Source: Isoetes taiwanensis (Eukaryota > Streptophyta > Lycopodiopsida > Isoetales > Isoetaceae). Taken from it: a DNA stretch of 64,000 nucleotides. The number at the start of each line of letters is the position of its first letter. Position 1 is the first letter of the stretch. The notes under the pieces were generated by a model that searched no databases, was not told the DNA's origin, and saw nothing but the letters and a program-made list of their open reading frames with translations. The stretch spans positions 12,098,099-12,162,098 of the forward strand of contig JAJEKV010000032.1 in NCBI GenBank assembly GCA_021234155.1, read 5' to 3'. The position numbers and the translations under genes were made by a program. Shown one piece after another: positions 10,440 through 21,808 of the stretch.

Positions 10440-13400
10440 ATGGCTGAAAACGATTGTGAGATTCTTGCTTTCACTGCAAACGACGTGATAGTCACATCAC
10501 CAGGTAAACGATTGAGAATGGTATGCACTTTCGAGAATGGAGAATGTCAACTGTCGAGGAAATGGTTGTGTGATAGTTTTCAATTTCGTAATGAAAAATT
10601 GTGTGTTGTGCAATCCACGAGTGGGAGAGGCAGGACGGTCCTTCTTGAAGAAGTCTTGAGTCAGGAGGGTAATAGTGTGTATGTGGCCCTATCATGTAAT
10701 GGGAACTTTGTAACAGTTGAAGGCACTCCTATTCCCACTGAGGTCAGCACTCCTCATGCACCTATAATTGTTGATAGTCCGACCCAGAATATTCTTGAGA
10801 GCAATGTAAACATTGTATCCACGTTTCAGATAGTAGTTCAGAGTTTTGGATCTAGCAAATTGAAAAGATTGTGTTCATCTGTTTCTGCACCAACATCAGT
10901 AAGATGTCTACCCTCCCATTACAATGGCAATGTAGTATTCGAGCTGCCTCCAAATGAATTGAGATCTATGGCAGGCATGGAAAGAAAGGTCGATCCACAT
11001 CTATGGACCAAACCCGAGAAGACAAGTCACTCATTCGATGGCATAGTTAAATATTCCAAGTGTTGTGGTCATTTAAGGTGCATGAATCCAACATGTGACT
11101 ATTTTCTTTCTAGAAGTCTACCAAATGATGTCCAGTGGAAAGGAACTATGAAGCAACAACCTGCACTTGGCCCCATATCACGATCACATGGAGTGCTTGC
11201 TTGTGAATACTTGTGGAGGAGCAGCCAACATGCCCGGCACTATGCGCCAGTTGTGTGATATATTATGTTACACCGCATCTAAGCCACACATACAAGATTA
11301 GCCCTTCATGCCGGGGTACACATAACCATCCTATCGGGACTCCTCCAACTCGTGAAGAATTAAATTTGCTACACCAAATGGTGAATAGTAGACTTAATGC
11401 TTCAATGGGAAGCAAAAAGGGGCAAAAAACAGATACGATGGAGGTAGCCATGGAGATCACTATCAACAACTTGTTGACAACTACCGACCGTGATGACATA
11501 CGCTTGTGGGGAGAGATAGAATAGACAATGCATTGAAGCAACTTCAACCTCTTTGCAATAAAAGAAGGTATTCTTTTTCTCACCTGGTTAACTTTCAATT
11601 GTAACTATTTGATTATGCTTCTTTTCTAAATTTTGGTTTTGTTGTAGGATACGCCAGTGGATAAATAAGAGTCTTGAAACTAAAGTCCACCAAAAAGATG
11701 AAGTTGGAAAGATCATATACTTAAAACAGCACTGCAAATATCAATTTTTTCATGGTTCCAAGTTTCCATACCAACTTCATGACGAGGACAATGGTCGGTG
11801 TTATGTCTTCAAAATGTCCACAACAGGAGCCGGTTCTGGAGTGGAGCTCGTCAACAGAATGCGTCCAGGAGGAGACTTAGAAGACTCTTGGGTCCATTTT
11901 GACCACGTAAAACGAACTGTTGGGTGGACTACTTTAGCATGCCATGTGTACGACCCTAGGTAAATTTGTTTTCTTTCTACTTTTCAGTGGCCATTTTAAA
12001 ATATTAAAGCAATCTTTGGAAATGTTCAGTATGCGTTGTCTTCTTACAATAGCAACATGTGATATGAAAACGGAGGACACCTTAGCTCGATAAAGTTCTG
12101 GAATAAGCTAAACAGAGTCATGGTACTAAAGAACTCAACACCCTTTCCAGTTCAAAGGATTCATGGCAGACGAAGCTCAAGCTAATTGGAATGCCATTCG
12201 AGCTGTGTTCAATGATGGCCAGCCCATGGAAGGAAAGGAACGTGGTTGTAAATTCCATTGGGAACAGTGTCTTCAAAGACACACAAATAAATACATATCA
12301 CAAGAACATAGACAAGAGCATCTGAATTTGTGCAGGGCCTGGAGATCCGCAACCACTGCGGAAGATGCTGAAGTTGCTTTTCAGAATATTGTCAGTTGGT
12401 GGCCAGGAAAAACTAGCCCTTCAGACATAAGTTCCTTAGGCTCATGGCTAGCATGGTGGCATCAAAGAGTGAGCAGATGGGGCAACTTTATGGAGGATGG
12501 AGTGACTCTAGCAACTGCAGCTCAAATCCCTAACACCAATCTATCCGGAATACTGCATGCTAGTTGGTTGGCATCAAGAGGGTATGTGAATAAATTATCC
12601 TTTGTACGATGCATGCTTGTACGATCCGACCCAGAAGTTTGTCTTTTGCAAAGTGCAAAGTGCAAAGCCCATAGAGAGCATAATTTTGTTGGAATAGGTC
12701 CGTATGGATACTTTGATGCTGAATGGGCACTTCAATGACTAGTAATGTTACCCCCTCGCTTGTGTCGTCAAGCAGTTGAACTCGGGCAGTTTTACATAGT
12801 GGAATACGACCCATTCATGCCGGTTCGGGAGGAAATAATCAGACTATTCTAAAAAGGACCAGAGATAGCACAGAATATAGCAAGGATGTAGGTTCTGGTA
12901 GTCATCGACCTGACAAGAGGGCCCATACTCGCTCTAGAGTTAGGGTTGATGCTTCAGCAAAACGGAATATAATTTTTGATGATGCTACATATCTTGTACA
13001 GGAGTATGATATGCCGCCAGAGGATTGGGCTATCAGAAGAACAGAGCCTGGTAGTAAAATAAGATGTCAAGGTAGAATCAAGTCCAATGGTCGAAGATGC
13101 AATTCTGAAATTAATAGGGTACGTACAGAATCCACTATTGCACCATGCTTCACGGGTCAAAGGAAAGCAAATGGTAGAGAGGTCACACAAAGGTTTTGGT
13201 TTTGTCCTCAAAATGTGCAGCATACCTACTATCCAGTTGCGGGCATCATAGCCACACCTACTCGTCCAGCAGATTGGCCTGTGGCAAAGGGTGTGAATAT
13301 CACTAGTGCAGAGTTGGAAACATTGGAGAAAGGAAACTTTTCTATTAGAGGGATTAATCCAAGGAGCTCAATTCCCAATGTGACTAGTGTGAATTCTCCT

Positions 13401-13780
13401 ACTGTTAATAGCTCTTCCCACTTCATGGAACGTTTTGGGAAGCGCATGAACGATCGAGGGAAGCTTTGTGTAGAAGTCAAACAAAGCTTAATCAAGCTTT
13501 ACAACTAGAGTGTGATATAGAGTCCATAAAGGTCAATATCCACCACACGGATGTTGAGTACCAGGTGCGTCGACCAGATGAAACTTATACAGTAAGGGTC
13601 TGCAAGCATCCCATATGCACATGCCCGGATTTCATGGCCAGAGAGCTGAAAAGGGTATATATTCCATGCAAACATCTGATGTACGTATTTGCGAAAGTCC
13701 TTAACCATGACCCTAGGTTTTCTTTGGACATCATTCAGCCTGTATTGACAGAGGATGTTCTACATAGGCTCCTTCCTTGA
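10440..13780 (+). pseudogene. MULE transposase with SWIM zinc finger, frameshifted
   Basis: The first exon opens at ATG 10440 and reads to about 11210; after a frame change the segment with CRGTHNHPI near 11310 follows, typical of the region before the MULE catalytic domain. A GT-AG intron (11566-11648) leads to 11649-11959, with HFDHVKRTVGW near 11900 (likely first Asp) and WTTLACHVYD. After a further intron, FWNKLNRV near 12105 and GFMADEAQANWNAIR near 12165 give the second Asp and its context, then CKFHWEQC. The 3' part carries ICTCPDF near 13615 and IPCKHLMY near 13665, a SWIM finger (CxC...CxH), ending at 13780. Frame changes without splice sites near 11210, 11520, 12090, 12150 and 13480 mean this copy is dead. 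It diverges from the methyltransferase gene in the same element. Confidence 0.85.
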
Positions 13781-14024
13781 GGAAGAACGACAGTTTTTTG
13801 TACGCACGTTTTCATATCAAATTCTAATAGTTAATAGTGTGGCTGATAACCTGCACTATATATATTAGTCAATGTATGCAATACATATATTATTCAGTCC
13901 ATTTTGATTTAGCTATACGTTGACTCGTACAGAATTCATTCTAGTATATGTTCATTCTGATACATGTTACCAAAAAAATGGCCACTACTACAACATGCCA
14001 TAACAAAATATTCCAGGGAATATT
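13781..14024 (+). other. 3' flank of the transposase gene
   Basis: AT-rich, without ORF support. Probably the 3' untranslated region and subterminal DNA of the element. Confidence 0.4.
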
Positions 14025-14079
14025 CTCTTATAAAACCCTCCAAGCCATCCACAAAAAAACCCTCCAAATAAAATTCCCC
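14025..14079 (-). repeat. Right terminal inverted repeat of the Mutator-like element
   Basis: Carries two 'aaaccctcc' blocks about 30 bp apart and ends in 'aaaattcccc' immediately before the duplicated ggcaccagg. It is the counterpart of 4554-4603. Confidence 0.7.
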
Positions 14080-14088
14080 GGCACCAGG
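14080..14088 (+). repeat. Target site duplication, right copy (ggcaccagg)
   Basis: Exact match to 4545-4553. The codon broken at 4552-4553 (GG) is completed by G14089. Confidence 0.9.
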
Positions 14089-14597
14089 GCCCCAAGCTTA
14101 TCTACTTGCTTCATTGTCCAGGAACAAGCTTGTGGCTATTGCATCAATTCGCACGGGGTCCCACAGGCTACGGATTGAGACAGGTAGATGGGAGCGGCCG
14201 CAATTGCCGCGAGAAGCGAGACTATGTACCTGTTGCCAGTTACAGGTTCATACTCTTCTGAGTTGCCCTGGCTTTGAGATAGTCCGGAATCATTTTTTGA
14301 CCTTAGCATTCCATTCCACGCTTCCACAACTTCTCAGAGCATCATCTGTGCATGACTTGGCATTATACATACTTGAGGTTCTAGATAAACATCTGCAATT
14401 ACTGAGCCCTCAGTAGTCATTATCTCCGCTTGTCTAGTATCATCATTACTGCAAAGGTTTTTCCCTTGAAAACCTTTCGAGGCAGGGGTTTTTTAATCCT
14501 AGTAGTAATGATTGTACTAGCCCATTGTATGGGTCCCATGACCTATTGGTCTCCGTGGACGTTAAAAAAACTATTCTATTCTATTCTATTCTATCCA
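14089..14597 (+). mobile_element. Decayed non-L1 LINE, 3' end
   Basis: The reading frame left at 4553 resumes here in phase and runs to a stop near 14416. It holds the C-terminal domain of the LINE ORF: RIETGRWERP near 14175, then LPREARLC and a cysteine pair, typical of the region after the reverse transcriptase. A 3' untranslated stretch of about 150 bp ends in 'gttaaaaaaa' and (CTATT)n. Together with 1804-4553 this is one LINE copy split by the MULE. Confidence 0.85.
14571..14594 (+). repeat. (CTATT)n simple tail of the LINE
   Basis: Five tandem CTATT units directly after the A-run at the 3' end. Short tandem tails instead of a pure poly(A) tail are common in several non-L1 LINE clades. 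Confidence 0.75.
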
Positions 14598-14975
14598 CAT
14601 CAACATCTTCCTATCATAAGTATATCATAAAGAAAAACCGTTATAATAAAAAAGTTTGAGCAATTGGTCCTTCCAGGTTTTTTGTTGGCTGAAAAGCTAC
14701 CAGGTTTGTTTGTATTGGATGCGATTCAAGATGAAATTGTGTTTAAAACTAAAAATAGGGCCTATCAGGAAGCCTGTATATTGGATATTGAAAATATCTT
14801 ATCGAGATGTGTGTTAAGTACGTGCCATAAGTACGTGCCGTAATGTAGCCATTCTGTTCAAGTTAGTGAAAGCATATAGACATAACAGAATTGTAGGGAA
14901 ATAAGATGGGTTCAGAATTGATAACTCTATTCTTTGTTAGCTGGAGTAATGTTAGAATGCATCTATTGTTTTAAA
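14598..14975. other. AT-rich spacer between two LINEs
   Basis: No gene seen. A small direct repeat 'gtacgtgcc' occurs at about 14819 and 14831. Confidence 0.4.
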
Positions 14976-16803
14976 GATATTGAAAGTAGATGGAAATAAC
15001 AGGAATCTATTGTCTTATCTCTTCCTAATAGTAGCTGAAATGGTTACTAGATTTATTATGAAGATGCAACAAGATAAGAAAATCAGTTGCCTAAATCTTC
15101 CAGATATAAAAGACACTTTATCAGTAATGCAGTATGTTGATGATACTTTTGTGTTCTTAAAAAGGCAAGGGGACAGTATCCAGAATTTTCTTACAATCAT
15201 GGAGCTCTTTGGGAAAGCTTCAGGAGTGGTTCTAAACAAGGAAAAATGTGCTTTCATTTCTGATAGCCTGGAGGATCACATTGAGGGGATAAGTGTCTGT
15301 GGTCTTCAGAAAGCTACCAAACTATTGGGTCTACCATTAGCCCTCAACATGAGTCTGCATGGCCTTTGGGAACCCATTGTGACTAAGATTAAGAAAAAGC
15401 TTCAAATGTATCCCAAATCTCTGTCTTTAGCTGGGAGAGTAGAAATAATCAACAGTGTTATTGCCAGCTCTCATGTTTATTTTTCATCAGCAATAATTGC
15501 AGACAAGAAGACTTACCAGGACCTAGAGGTCATTATGAAGGAATTTATCTGGCAAGGCACACATATGGTAGGATGGAAATATTTGACTCTACCTAGAAAG
15601 AAAGGAGGACTGGGATGCAAAGATCTTTTCTTGCAGGCCCAAGCTTTGGCAGCAAAATTGGTTTGGAGAGCTCTAGACCCAGCTGCTAAATCTCCTGCCC
15701 TTGTTTTCACTAGATATTGGATTGGGAATACTACATTAGTGGGAAGTCCATCTACCCCTCATCATCTACCTGATTCAGCTTTCTATCAACTCAATCCAGG
15801 GTCAGGTATCTCTACCATAATGAGAAGGATTATCCAAGCCTGGAACAAGGTGTCTGTGTGCTTTAAAGCATATCCAATAGAACAGGTTTCAGAAAACTTC
15901 AACTTTTTCTGGCCTCAAGGGCTGGTTACTGAAGATGATGGATGTTTAGCTCTTAAACATCCAAGGAAGTACAAGGAGTGGATGGATAGGGGCTTGTGCA
16001 CAATTGGTAGCATGGATGTTGGTGAGAACTGGAAAACATGGCTAGAAATGTCTAGTCTTGTACAAGACACCATCTCCAATAGAAATATTTACAAAGCCCT
16101 AACAAGGCATAACAGGGGGAGGGGAGTACAAACAGTTGAGCAGAATTGGGCCATGGATGGTAAAGGATATAGTGTGGCTAAAGCTTATTCCTTGTTGTTG
16201 GGGGATCAAAGCACTAAAGTTGCCAGTCAATGGGGTTGCACAAAACAGAAAGCCATTCAGATTATAAGGAAATGATGGAAACTACAATGTGCAAAGAAGG
16301 TCATTCTTTTCAGATGGCTTTTTTTGAATACTCTAATGCCCACAGAGCAAAATACAGTAATCAAAATTCTGACAGATGCCCTTTAGGCTGTGGCCAAGCT
16401 GAGTCCTCTACACACATATTTGTTTGCCCTTGGCTGACCCCTTTTTGGAACTGGATAGGCAATCATATTGGTGATGTTCCAGCTACTGAACATGATCTCT
16501 TTGATTTCCTTGCAAATACTTCCTCCTTTGTGGATACAATTAGATCATTATGCTTGTGGGTAATCTGGAAGCATAGGAACAATGTGGCCATCAATCACCA
16601 TACTCCAGACTTGAACTTTCTTAAGACTACCTTTCAATTGGAGTTAGCAGAAGCAGCTATGGCACACAGAATGAACAAGGGATGCAATTATGATAAAAGA
16701 TGGGATGCTTTGGGCTCTTTTCAAGGGTTCTATGCTTTCTTTTCTTCTTATTTCAATAACATTTCTAATGTTTCTGACAGATTATCTAGTCAACAAACAT
16801 TAT

Positions 16804-17133
16804 GAGGGCGGTCATGCCAGGGAGGTCCCGGAGGATACTCGCCCCATGTCTCACCAGGAGGTGTTGGCAGCTCTACAATGGGTCAAAACAGAAACGATCA
16901 TGATCCGAACCTTTCATCGGATACTGAAAGATGAAGATATCTGGCTTTTTAAACAGGAAATCAAGCCATACTTCGAGGAGAAGCTTGAAATCTGTATAGG
17001 GGCCCGGGAATCGTGGATCCTCCACATCCTGGATGCCTCTGCTTATGGAGCAGTGGAGCTTGACTACCTGCTGTTCAAATACACTATTCACGCCTCGGCA
17101 ATCATATCCTTGGACGGAGTCACAGAAGATTGA
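16804..17133 (+). CDS. Unassigned ORF downstream of the L1 reverse transcriptase
   Basis: About 109 codons in a different frame from the upstream zf-RVT segment, open from before 16804 to the stop at 17131. The composition looks like a real protein: acidic and aromatic, with MSHQEVLAAL, a helix-rich middle and ARESWILHILDA. I do not recognise the family. It may be a small extra ORF of this L1 lineage, a frame-shifted continuation of ORF2 or a host segment picked up at the 3' end. Confidence 0.4.
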   Translation, partial: EGGHAREVPEDTRPMSHQEVLAALQWVKTETIMIRTFHRILKDEDIWLFKQEIKPYFEEKLEICIGARESWILHILDASAYGAVELDYLLFKYTIHASAIISLDGVTED

Positions 17134-17357
17134 TGTTTCATCACACTAGCAGGAGTTATCAGAACAGTGGAGACTTAATGCTTTTATGATTTTGATTCTG
17201 TTATTCCTAAACTTTTAATCAGTGTTTGAATTTAGATAATTATCCTCCTTGGGAGAGTCAAGGCCATTTTTCAATTTGGCGTTTATAACAGGGTTTCCCC
17301 CTGTCCTTTTGTATTACTAGGTATTTACATGTAATATAATATCACTGCCGTTTCTAC

Positions 17358-17381
17358 AAAAAAAAAAAAAGAAAAAAAAAA
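17358..17381 (+). repeat. Poly(A) tail of the L1
   Basis: Thirteen A, one G, then ten A, marking the 3' end of the plus-strand L1. Confidence 0.85.
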
Positions 17382-17536
17382 GAAATATATGCTTCGTGGA
17401 TTGGAGCAATCTTCCTAAAGATCCAGATAGGATTTAGAAGTGATAGATTCAGCAAAATCAGACGCATGTTATTTGTTCCTTGCAACCACAATTTTCCTAT
17501 ATTCTTTTAATTCGTTTGTGGCCTGCAAAATATCGG

Positions 17537-17927
17537 TTTGATCTCTTTTGGGCTTATGAACACATGGTACAAATGGCATACTGACAAAGAGTACGCAATG
17601 AATAAATAGTGGTTATGTATCAAAAAAGGAAAGTAAGGACTGCTTGTTACTGTAGAATTCGATTGAAAAGGATAGGCGCAGGGCATTTAAACTGGAATTC
17701 ATTTTGAACTGGAATTCAATGGTGAGATTGTTCATAGCATAACAAGTCTAGGCTGAACACTTTTTCGAATGTGGCTCTAATTTGCTTTGGGCTTATGAGA
17801 ACATCCTACAAATGCCATATTCATAATGAGTACAGAATGATAAACACTGCTCATGTATTGAAAAGGGAAAGTAAGCATTAATTGCTACTGTAGCATTCGA
17901 TTGAGAAAGCTAGCTAGAGGGCATTTA
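17537..17927 (+). repeat. Two diverged copies of about 155 bp, 235 bp apart
   Basis: The sequence around 'gggcttatga', 'tacaaatg', 'aaagtaag' and 'attcgattga' occurs in the same order at about 17545-17690 and 17783-17927, with many substitutions. No coding potential; the nature is unknown. Confidence 0.6.
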
Positions 17928-18445
17928 TATTTAATGTAGAGGATATTTTTGCATTCCAGACTAGACATGTAGAGACTATTTTTGCATTCAAGTCTTTACA
18001 TGTATGACTAGGCTTTGTTGTTCCGCTCCTCTTCATGTTCCCTTAGATGATATAGATTGCTTTTGTACTATGTTGTGACAGAATAAACATGATGTAGTTC
18101 TGAGATTTTGTTGATGCTGGTTTCAACATGTGATATATCGTTTGCTGCACAAATATCTGTGTTTGCACAGTCCAGCCATCCTAGAAGCTGGACAATCCAG
18201 CCATCCTAGAAGCTCATTCAAAAGCCTCCATCAATTAGGCCATCATTGATAGCTACCAACGATGTGGTGTAACACCTTCATCATTGTTTTGGTTATAGGT
18301 CTCTGTCACCTGCCATTGCAGATTTGTTTGGAAAATTTGAAGAATCAACTTCTGTCATAACATGGTAAGTACCTGCGCTTTCCATAATATTCTGTATGTT
18401 GTATATTCAATTCACAGAAATTTAGAACATCTCCACATCTTAAAG
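17928..18445. other. No gene seen
   Basis: AT-rich sequence with a small direct duplication of 'ccagccatcctagaagct' near 18172 and 18199. Confidence 0.4.
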
Positions 18446-18625
18446 TTAGAACCTGGAAGCTTTTGCATCCAACGCACTTAGCTGATCTTTTAAAATAACA
18501 AGTGCATGTTGCATGTTCAGTTCCGTTAGTGACTTATCTTGAAGCTGTTTTTGCAAAGCCTCAGCCTCATTCTTAGTTGTCACCAGTGCTTCAAAGGGTT
18601 GTTGACGTATGTCAGTGATGATTGC
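18446..18625 (-). pseudogene. Coiled-coil gene fragment
   Basis: A 59-codon open stretch on the minus strand ends in a stop at 18446-18448. It is rich in Glu, Gln, Lys and Leu in heptad-like spacing (NEAEALQKQLQDK, LKDQLSALDAK). A stop lies just upstream in frame, so it is at most one exon or a fragment. No family could be assigned. Confidence 0.4.
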
Positions 18626-18662
18626 TTAGATCCGCAGCAAATATCAGATCCATTTTTTTTGG

Positions 18663-18947
18663 TCATTTTCTTAAAGTTTTAGTGTCTGCAGTAGCAGGAC
18701 ATACAGTAACAGTAGCTTGCATCTGTTCAAAGTACTTTAATGCCTCATAGCCAACTCTAGCTTTAGCATATCCTCCAATTAGCGCACTCCATAATACTAC
18801 ATCTCGAGCTGGCAGCGAACCACATTTTGCATACATGTCAACCAAGGTATGTTGAAGATAGAAGTCTTGCCCAAATCCTTCTTGCTGAATCTGAGTATGT
18901 AACTCCCGGCCATTATTTATTGCTCTTAAACTTGCACAAGCTTTCAA
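18663..18947 (-). pseudogene. Pentatricopeptide repeat (PPR) gene fragment
   Basis: Ninety-four codons with PLS-class PPR signatures: ACASLRAINNGRELH, LVDMYAKCGSL, DVVLWSALIGGYAK and ALKYFEQMQ. A segment between KCGSL and ARDVV, where A..VFD..P would stand, is missing, so the repeat has an internal deletion. Neither end continues into further repeats. PPR proteins bind organellar RNA; this fragment cannot be functional alone. It is the only host-type gene piece I recognise in the window. Confidence 0.8.
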
Positions 18948-21135
18948 AATAAAAATAGAGGTTGCCCCTCACAAAAGCCAACCATAGTTGGCCTTGGCCC
19001 AAAGAAACCACTGGAAAGAATTATGTCTTAAGAATCCTACTACTTTATTATTATGCAACTTGCATCAATAATTTGGAGCTTTTATACCTCCATAAGCCCT
19101 ACATTAACATTTGAAGTGAATTAATAGGTTGCCTGAACTACCTTACAGTAACCTGTTGAGTACATGGTTTATGCCACATCTATCTTGTGAAGATGACAAT
19201 TAGTTTGGTTCCAGATACTATTCAGTTGCAGGATAAGCAGGATTTTAAATCTGTATTAAATAAATGAGTTGATTCAAATAGAAAGATCATAGCATATCAG
19301 TAAATTTGTTAGAAGGCAAACAAACAAGTTAATAGCCTAAATCTATATGGACCATTTAGTAAGCCATGGCTACGCTACTATTACAGCTTAGAGAAGGTGC
19401 TAATGCACCAGGGTTGCCTCAAAACCAATTGTGGTCTTTGAACTTCTAGTTATATGGCACTGGAGAGGGGTTAATTCTTTTAGACATTTTGTAAGCATAA
19501 TGTGGCCATAGGAGTCGTGGAGAGTTGGTTAGACAGAGGTTTGATTTGGCTGTCTTAAACTTCGATAGAATGGTTGTCTATGTAATCATTGCAGTTTATG
19601 GAATCAGAAGCTTTGCCCATGGGATTGGGCTACAGATGATTCAAATCGATTGCAGGAAGCAATTCGACCAAGAAGAATCATGTTCAGTGAAGCTTAAATG
19701 AATCTGGAAGCGTGTTTTTGTTCTCGACTGTGCTACAGTAACTTCGGGTTTTATTACTAGATTTCGGGATCAAACCATTGAAACTGTTTTGTTGCCTTTT
19801 TGTTTAGGTATTAATACCATTGGAACTAAGTTGTATCCTTGATTTTTTATTTAAAGATTAATACAAAGATGGGGTAAAACCATTAAAATTTAGCAAAATT
19901 TAGACTTATTCAAGTCTAACTACGAGCGTTCGTGTAGTTTTATTGTAAGAAATGTAATCGACAACTTTGTAAAAAAAGTAATATAATGAATGATGAATTC
20001 TAACCTCGAGCGCAAAAATAAAAAAAGGTTGTAGCACAAACTTATTAATGGCTAAGCAAGTTCTTAAAGGATGTACAATTGAAAAAGGGGTGGGAATGGA
20101 ACCAAACATGGATTGAAAATAAAATAAAATATTAGATTAATACTTAAGTAAAGGATTGGATCATGTTCTAACTATATTAAGCGTGTAAAATACAAACAAC
20201 ATGTAAACTTGATAAGCATGTGATTAGAGACAAATATTTCTAAACAAACTTTGATATATCATTTCTAAATATGGGAGGGAAAGGGAGTGGATTCAGACAC
20301 AAAATTGAATAAAAGGAGTAGAGCACTTTGAATGTTCATTACAGACCAACTGATCTACGAGACAAAATACATCAGTACTCTATGGGTCTTACACAAGTTT
20401 ATTGAGCTTTACACAACATAAAATGTAGTACACCAAATATTTTTCTTTTTATTATGGAACAAAATGGACATCCCCAGTAAAATGAACAAATTGTACAACG
20501 ACAACTTCATAGTAATATAACTACTAGTGTTTCCAATTTTAGATTTCAAATATCATCTTGCTAAGCTTAGCTGATGCATCTACCATGATCCCGAATTTAA
20601 GGCCAATGAAATCATCGCCTCATTTAACATTCTAATGTGGCCATATGTAGTTCTATGCATTTGGGCAAGATAAAGTGCACGTTGTGCTCTAGTACGATGA
20701 GAATTGCTTTCTTTTCTATCAATGCAGTCATTATATGTGATATTACTCTTCATTTCAGATCCAGGAGCTGATCCAACATTTTTCTAGTGCCCAATACTCT
20801 TCAACATAATGTTAAGATCTTACAATATCATCAAAGTCTTCTTTCCGTCATGCACACTTCTAGTTTTTGTCTCCATACCTTGTTAACATCTTTGATAAAA
20901 AAAAAAAAAAAAAACTGGCCTCTTATGAAAGAGGCCATTTTTTGACATCATACGAATTTCAAAGCTTTATCATTGGGCACAATCTTCTCCAAATAAGTTT
21001 AATAAACTTATCTCTGATATTATTGTCCAAATTGTAACCACTGCAAACTTTAAAAGGTGTTCAATAAAAAAGCAAGGTAGTTTGGTCTGACTATGATTTC
21101 ACGTCTATTATCTTCGTTTAAATCATGGCTCAAGC
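18948..21135. other. Gene-free AT-rich stretch
   Basis: No supported ORF, RNA gene or repeat family. At 20893-20914 there is an A-run followed by a small perfect hairpin at 20917-20936 (ggcctctt / aagaggcc). Confidence 0.5.
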
Positions 21136-21763
21136 ATGAACCATATTCATCAAACTGAAAATCATTTAACATTTTTTGAACCTCATAAGAAGTTGTATAG
21201 TCATAAGCTCGAAAAAGAATTGCACTTTTCTTGTGAGTATAGAAAAGATTTTTACTGCAATTTTTGTCTCTTCCTCTTGTGCAAGCTTAGGGGAGTGCAA
21301 ACCTTCCTCTTGCACTGCCTCACACTCTTCTTTGTCATTATGTTCTACGTTTTGCTCCAGATTTTATCATGGCTCCTTCCTTTCGTGCAGAGAAGTGCAA
21401 CTCTTCCTCATGGAACTATACTAGTTCTATGTTTTAGCCTCCAGCTTCAACTTGAGGTCTTTCTTTCCTACATCATGTGCTTCTGCATCCTTGTCTATAT
21501 CATCAATATTCTGTACCTCCTCCTTTTCCCCCTCAACATCTTCATCTTCAACTTCTTACAAGGTTGCAATTTGGGCAAACTCCTGCATTGTGAAGAGTAA
21601 AAGACACTACAAAACATGTTGGATATTAAAATGAAATCGAATCACGTTAATTGATAATAAAAAAATGTAAATTACCACCTTAAATTCTGCACTTGTTGCC
21701 TTTCCTTGAACATGTTTTGGAGGGTAGCGCATTATCTCCCATTGTACATGTGTATGTGCATGC

Positions 21764-21805
<42 letters not shown>
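21764..21805 (+). repeat. (GT)n microsatellite
   Basis: About twenty GT units in a row followed by a T-run. The His-Thr repeat ORF on the other strand is an artefact of it. Confidence 0.9.

Positions 21806-21808
<3 letters not shown>

Larger units (their letters stand above)
4554..14079. mobile_element. Mutator-like element (9.5 kb) with transposase and ParB-methyltransferase genes
   Basis: The element is 9526 bp long and has imperfect terminal inverted repeats of about 50 bp rich in 'gagggttttt' blocks, flanked by an exact 9-bp duplication. Inside are two divergent genes: a MULE transposase on the plus strand (10440-13780) and a ParB-like/DNA methyltransferase gene on the minus strand (8037-4673, possibly with further 5' exons). 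Between them lie about 2.4 kb with tandem repeats. It sits inside the coding region of a LINE. Accessory genes beside a MULE transposase are known, for example in Arabidopsis VANDAL elements, but I know of no described one of this type. Confidence 0.88.
14976..17386 (+). mobile_element. 5'-truncated plant L1 LINE with poly(A) tail
   Basis: Begins inside the reverse transcriptase. The frame 14980-16275 carries the catalytic box as YVDD (near 15131; usual YADD), then KLLGLPL, SLAGRVEIINSV and WKYLTLPRKKGGLGCKD, all standard in plant L1 ORF2. A frame change near 16240 leads to 16250-16805 with the zf-RVT type cysteine region (CPLGCGQAES and HIFVCP). An additional ORF follows (16804-17133), then about 220 bp of 3' sequence and an A-rich tail at 17358-17381. 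I found no clear target duplication. The frameshift makes it inactive. Confidence 0.85.
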
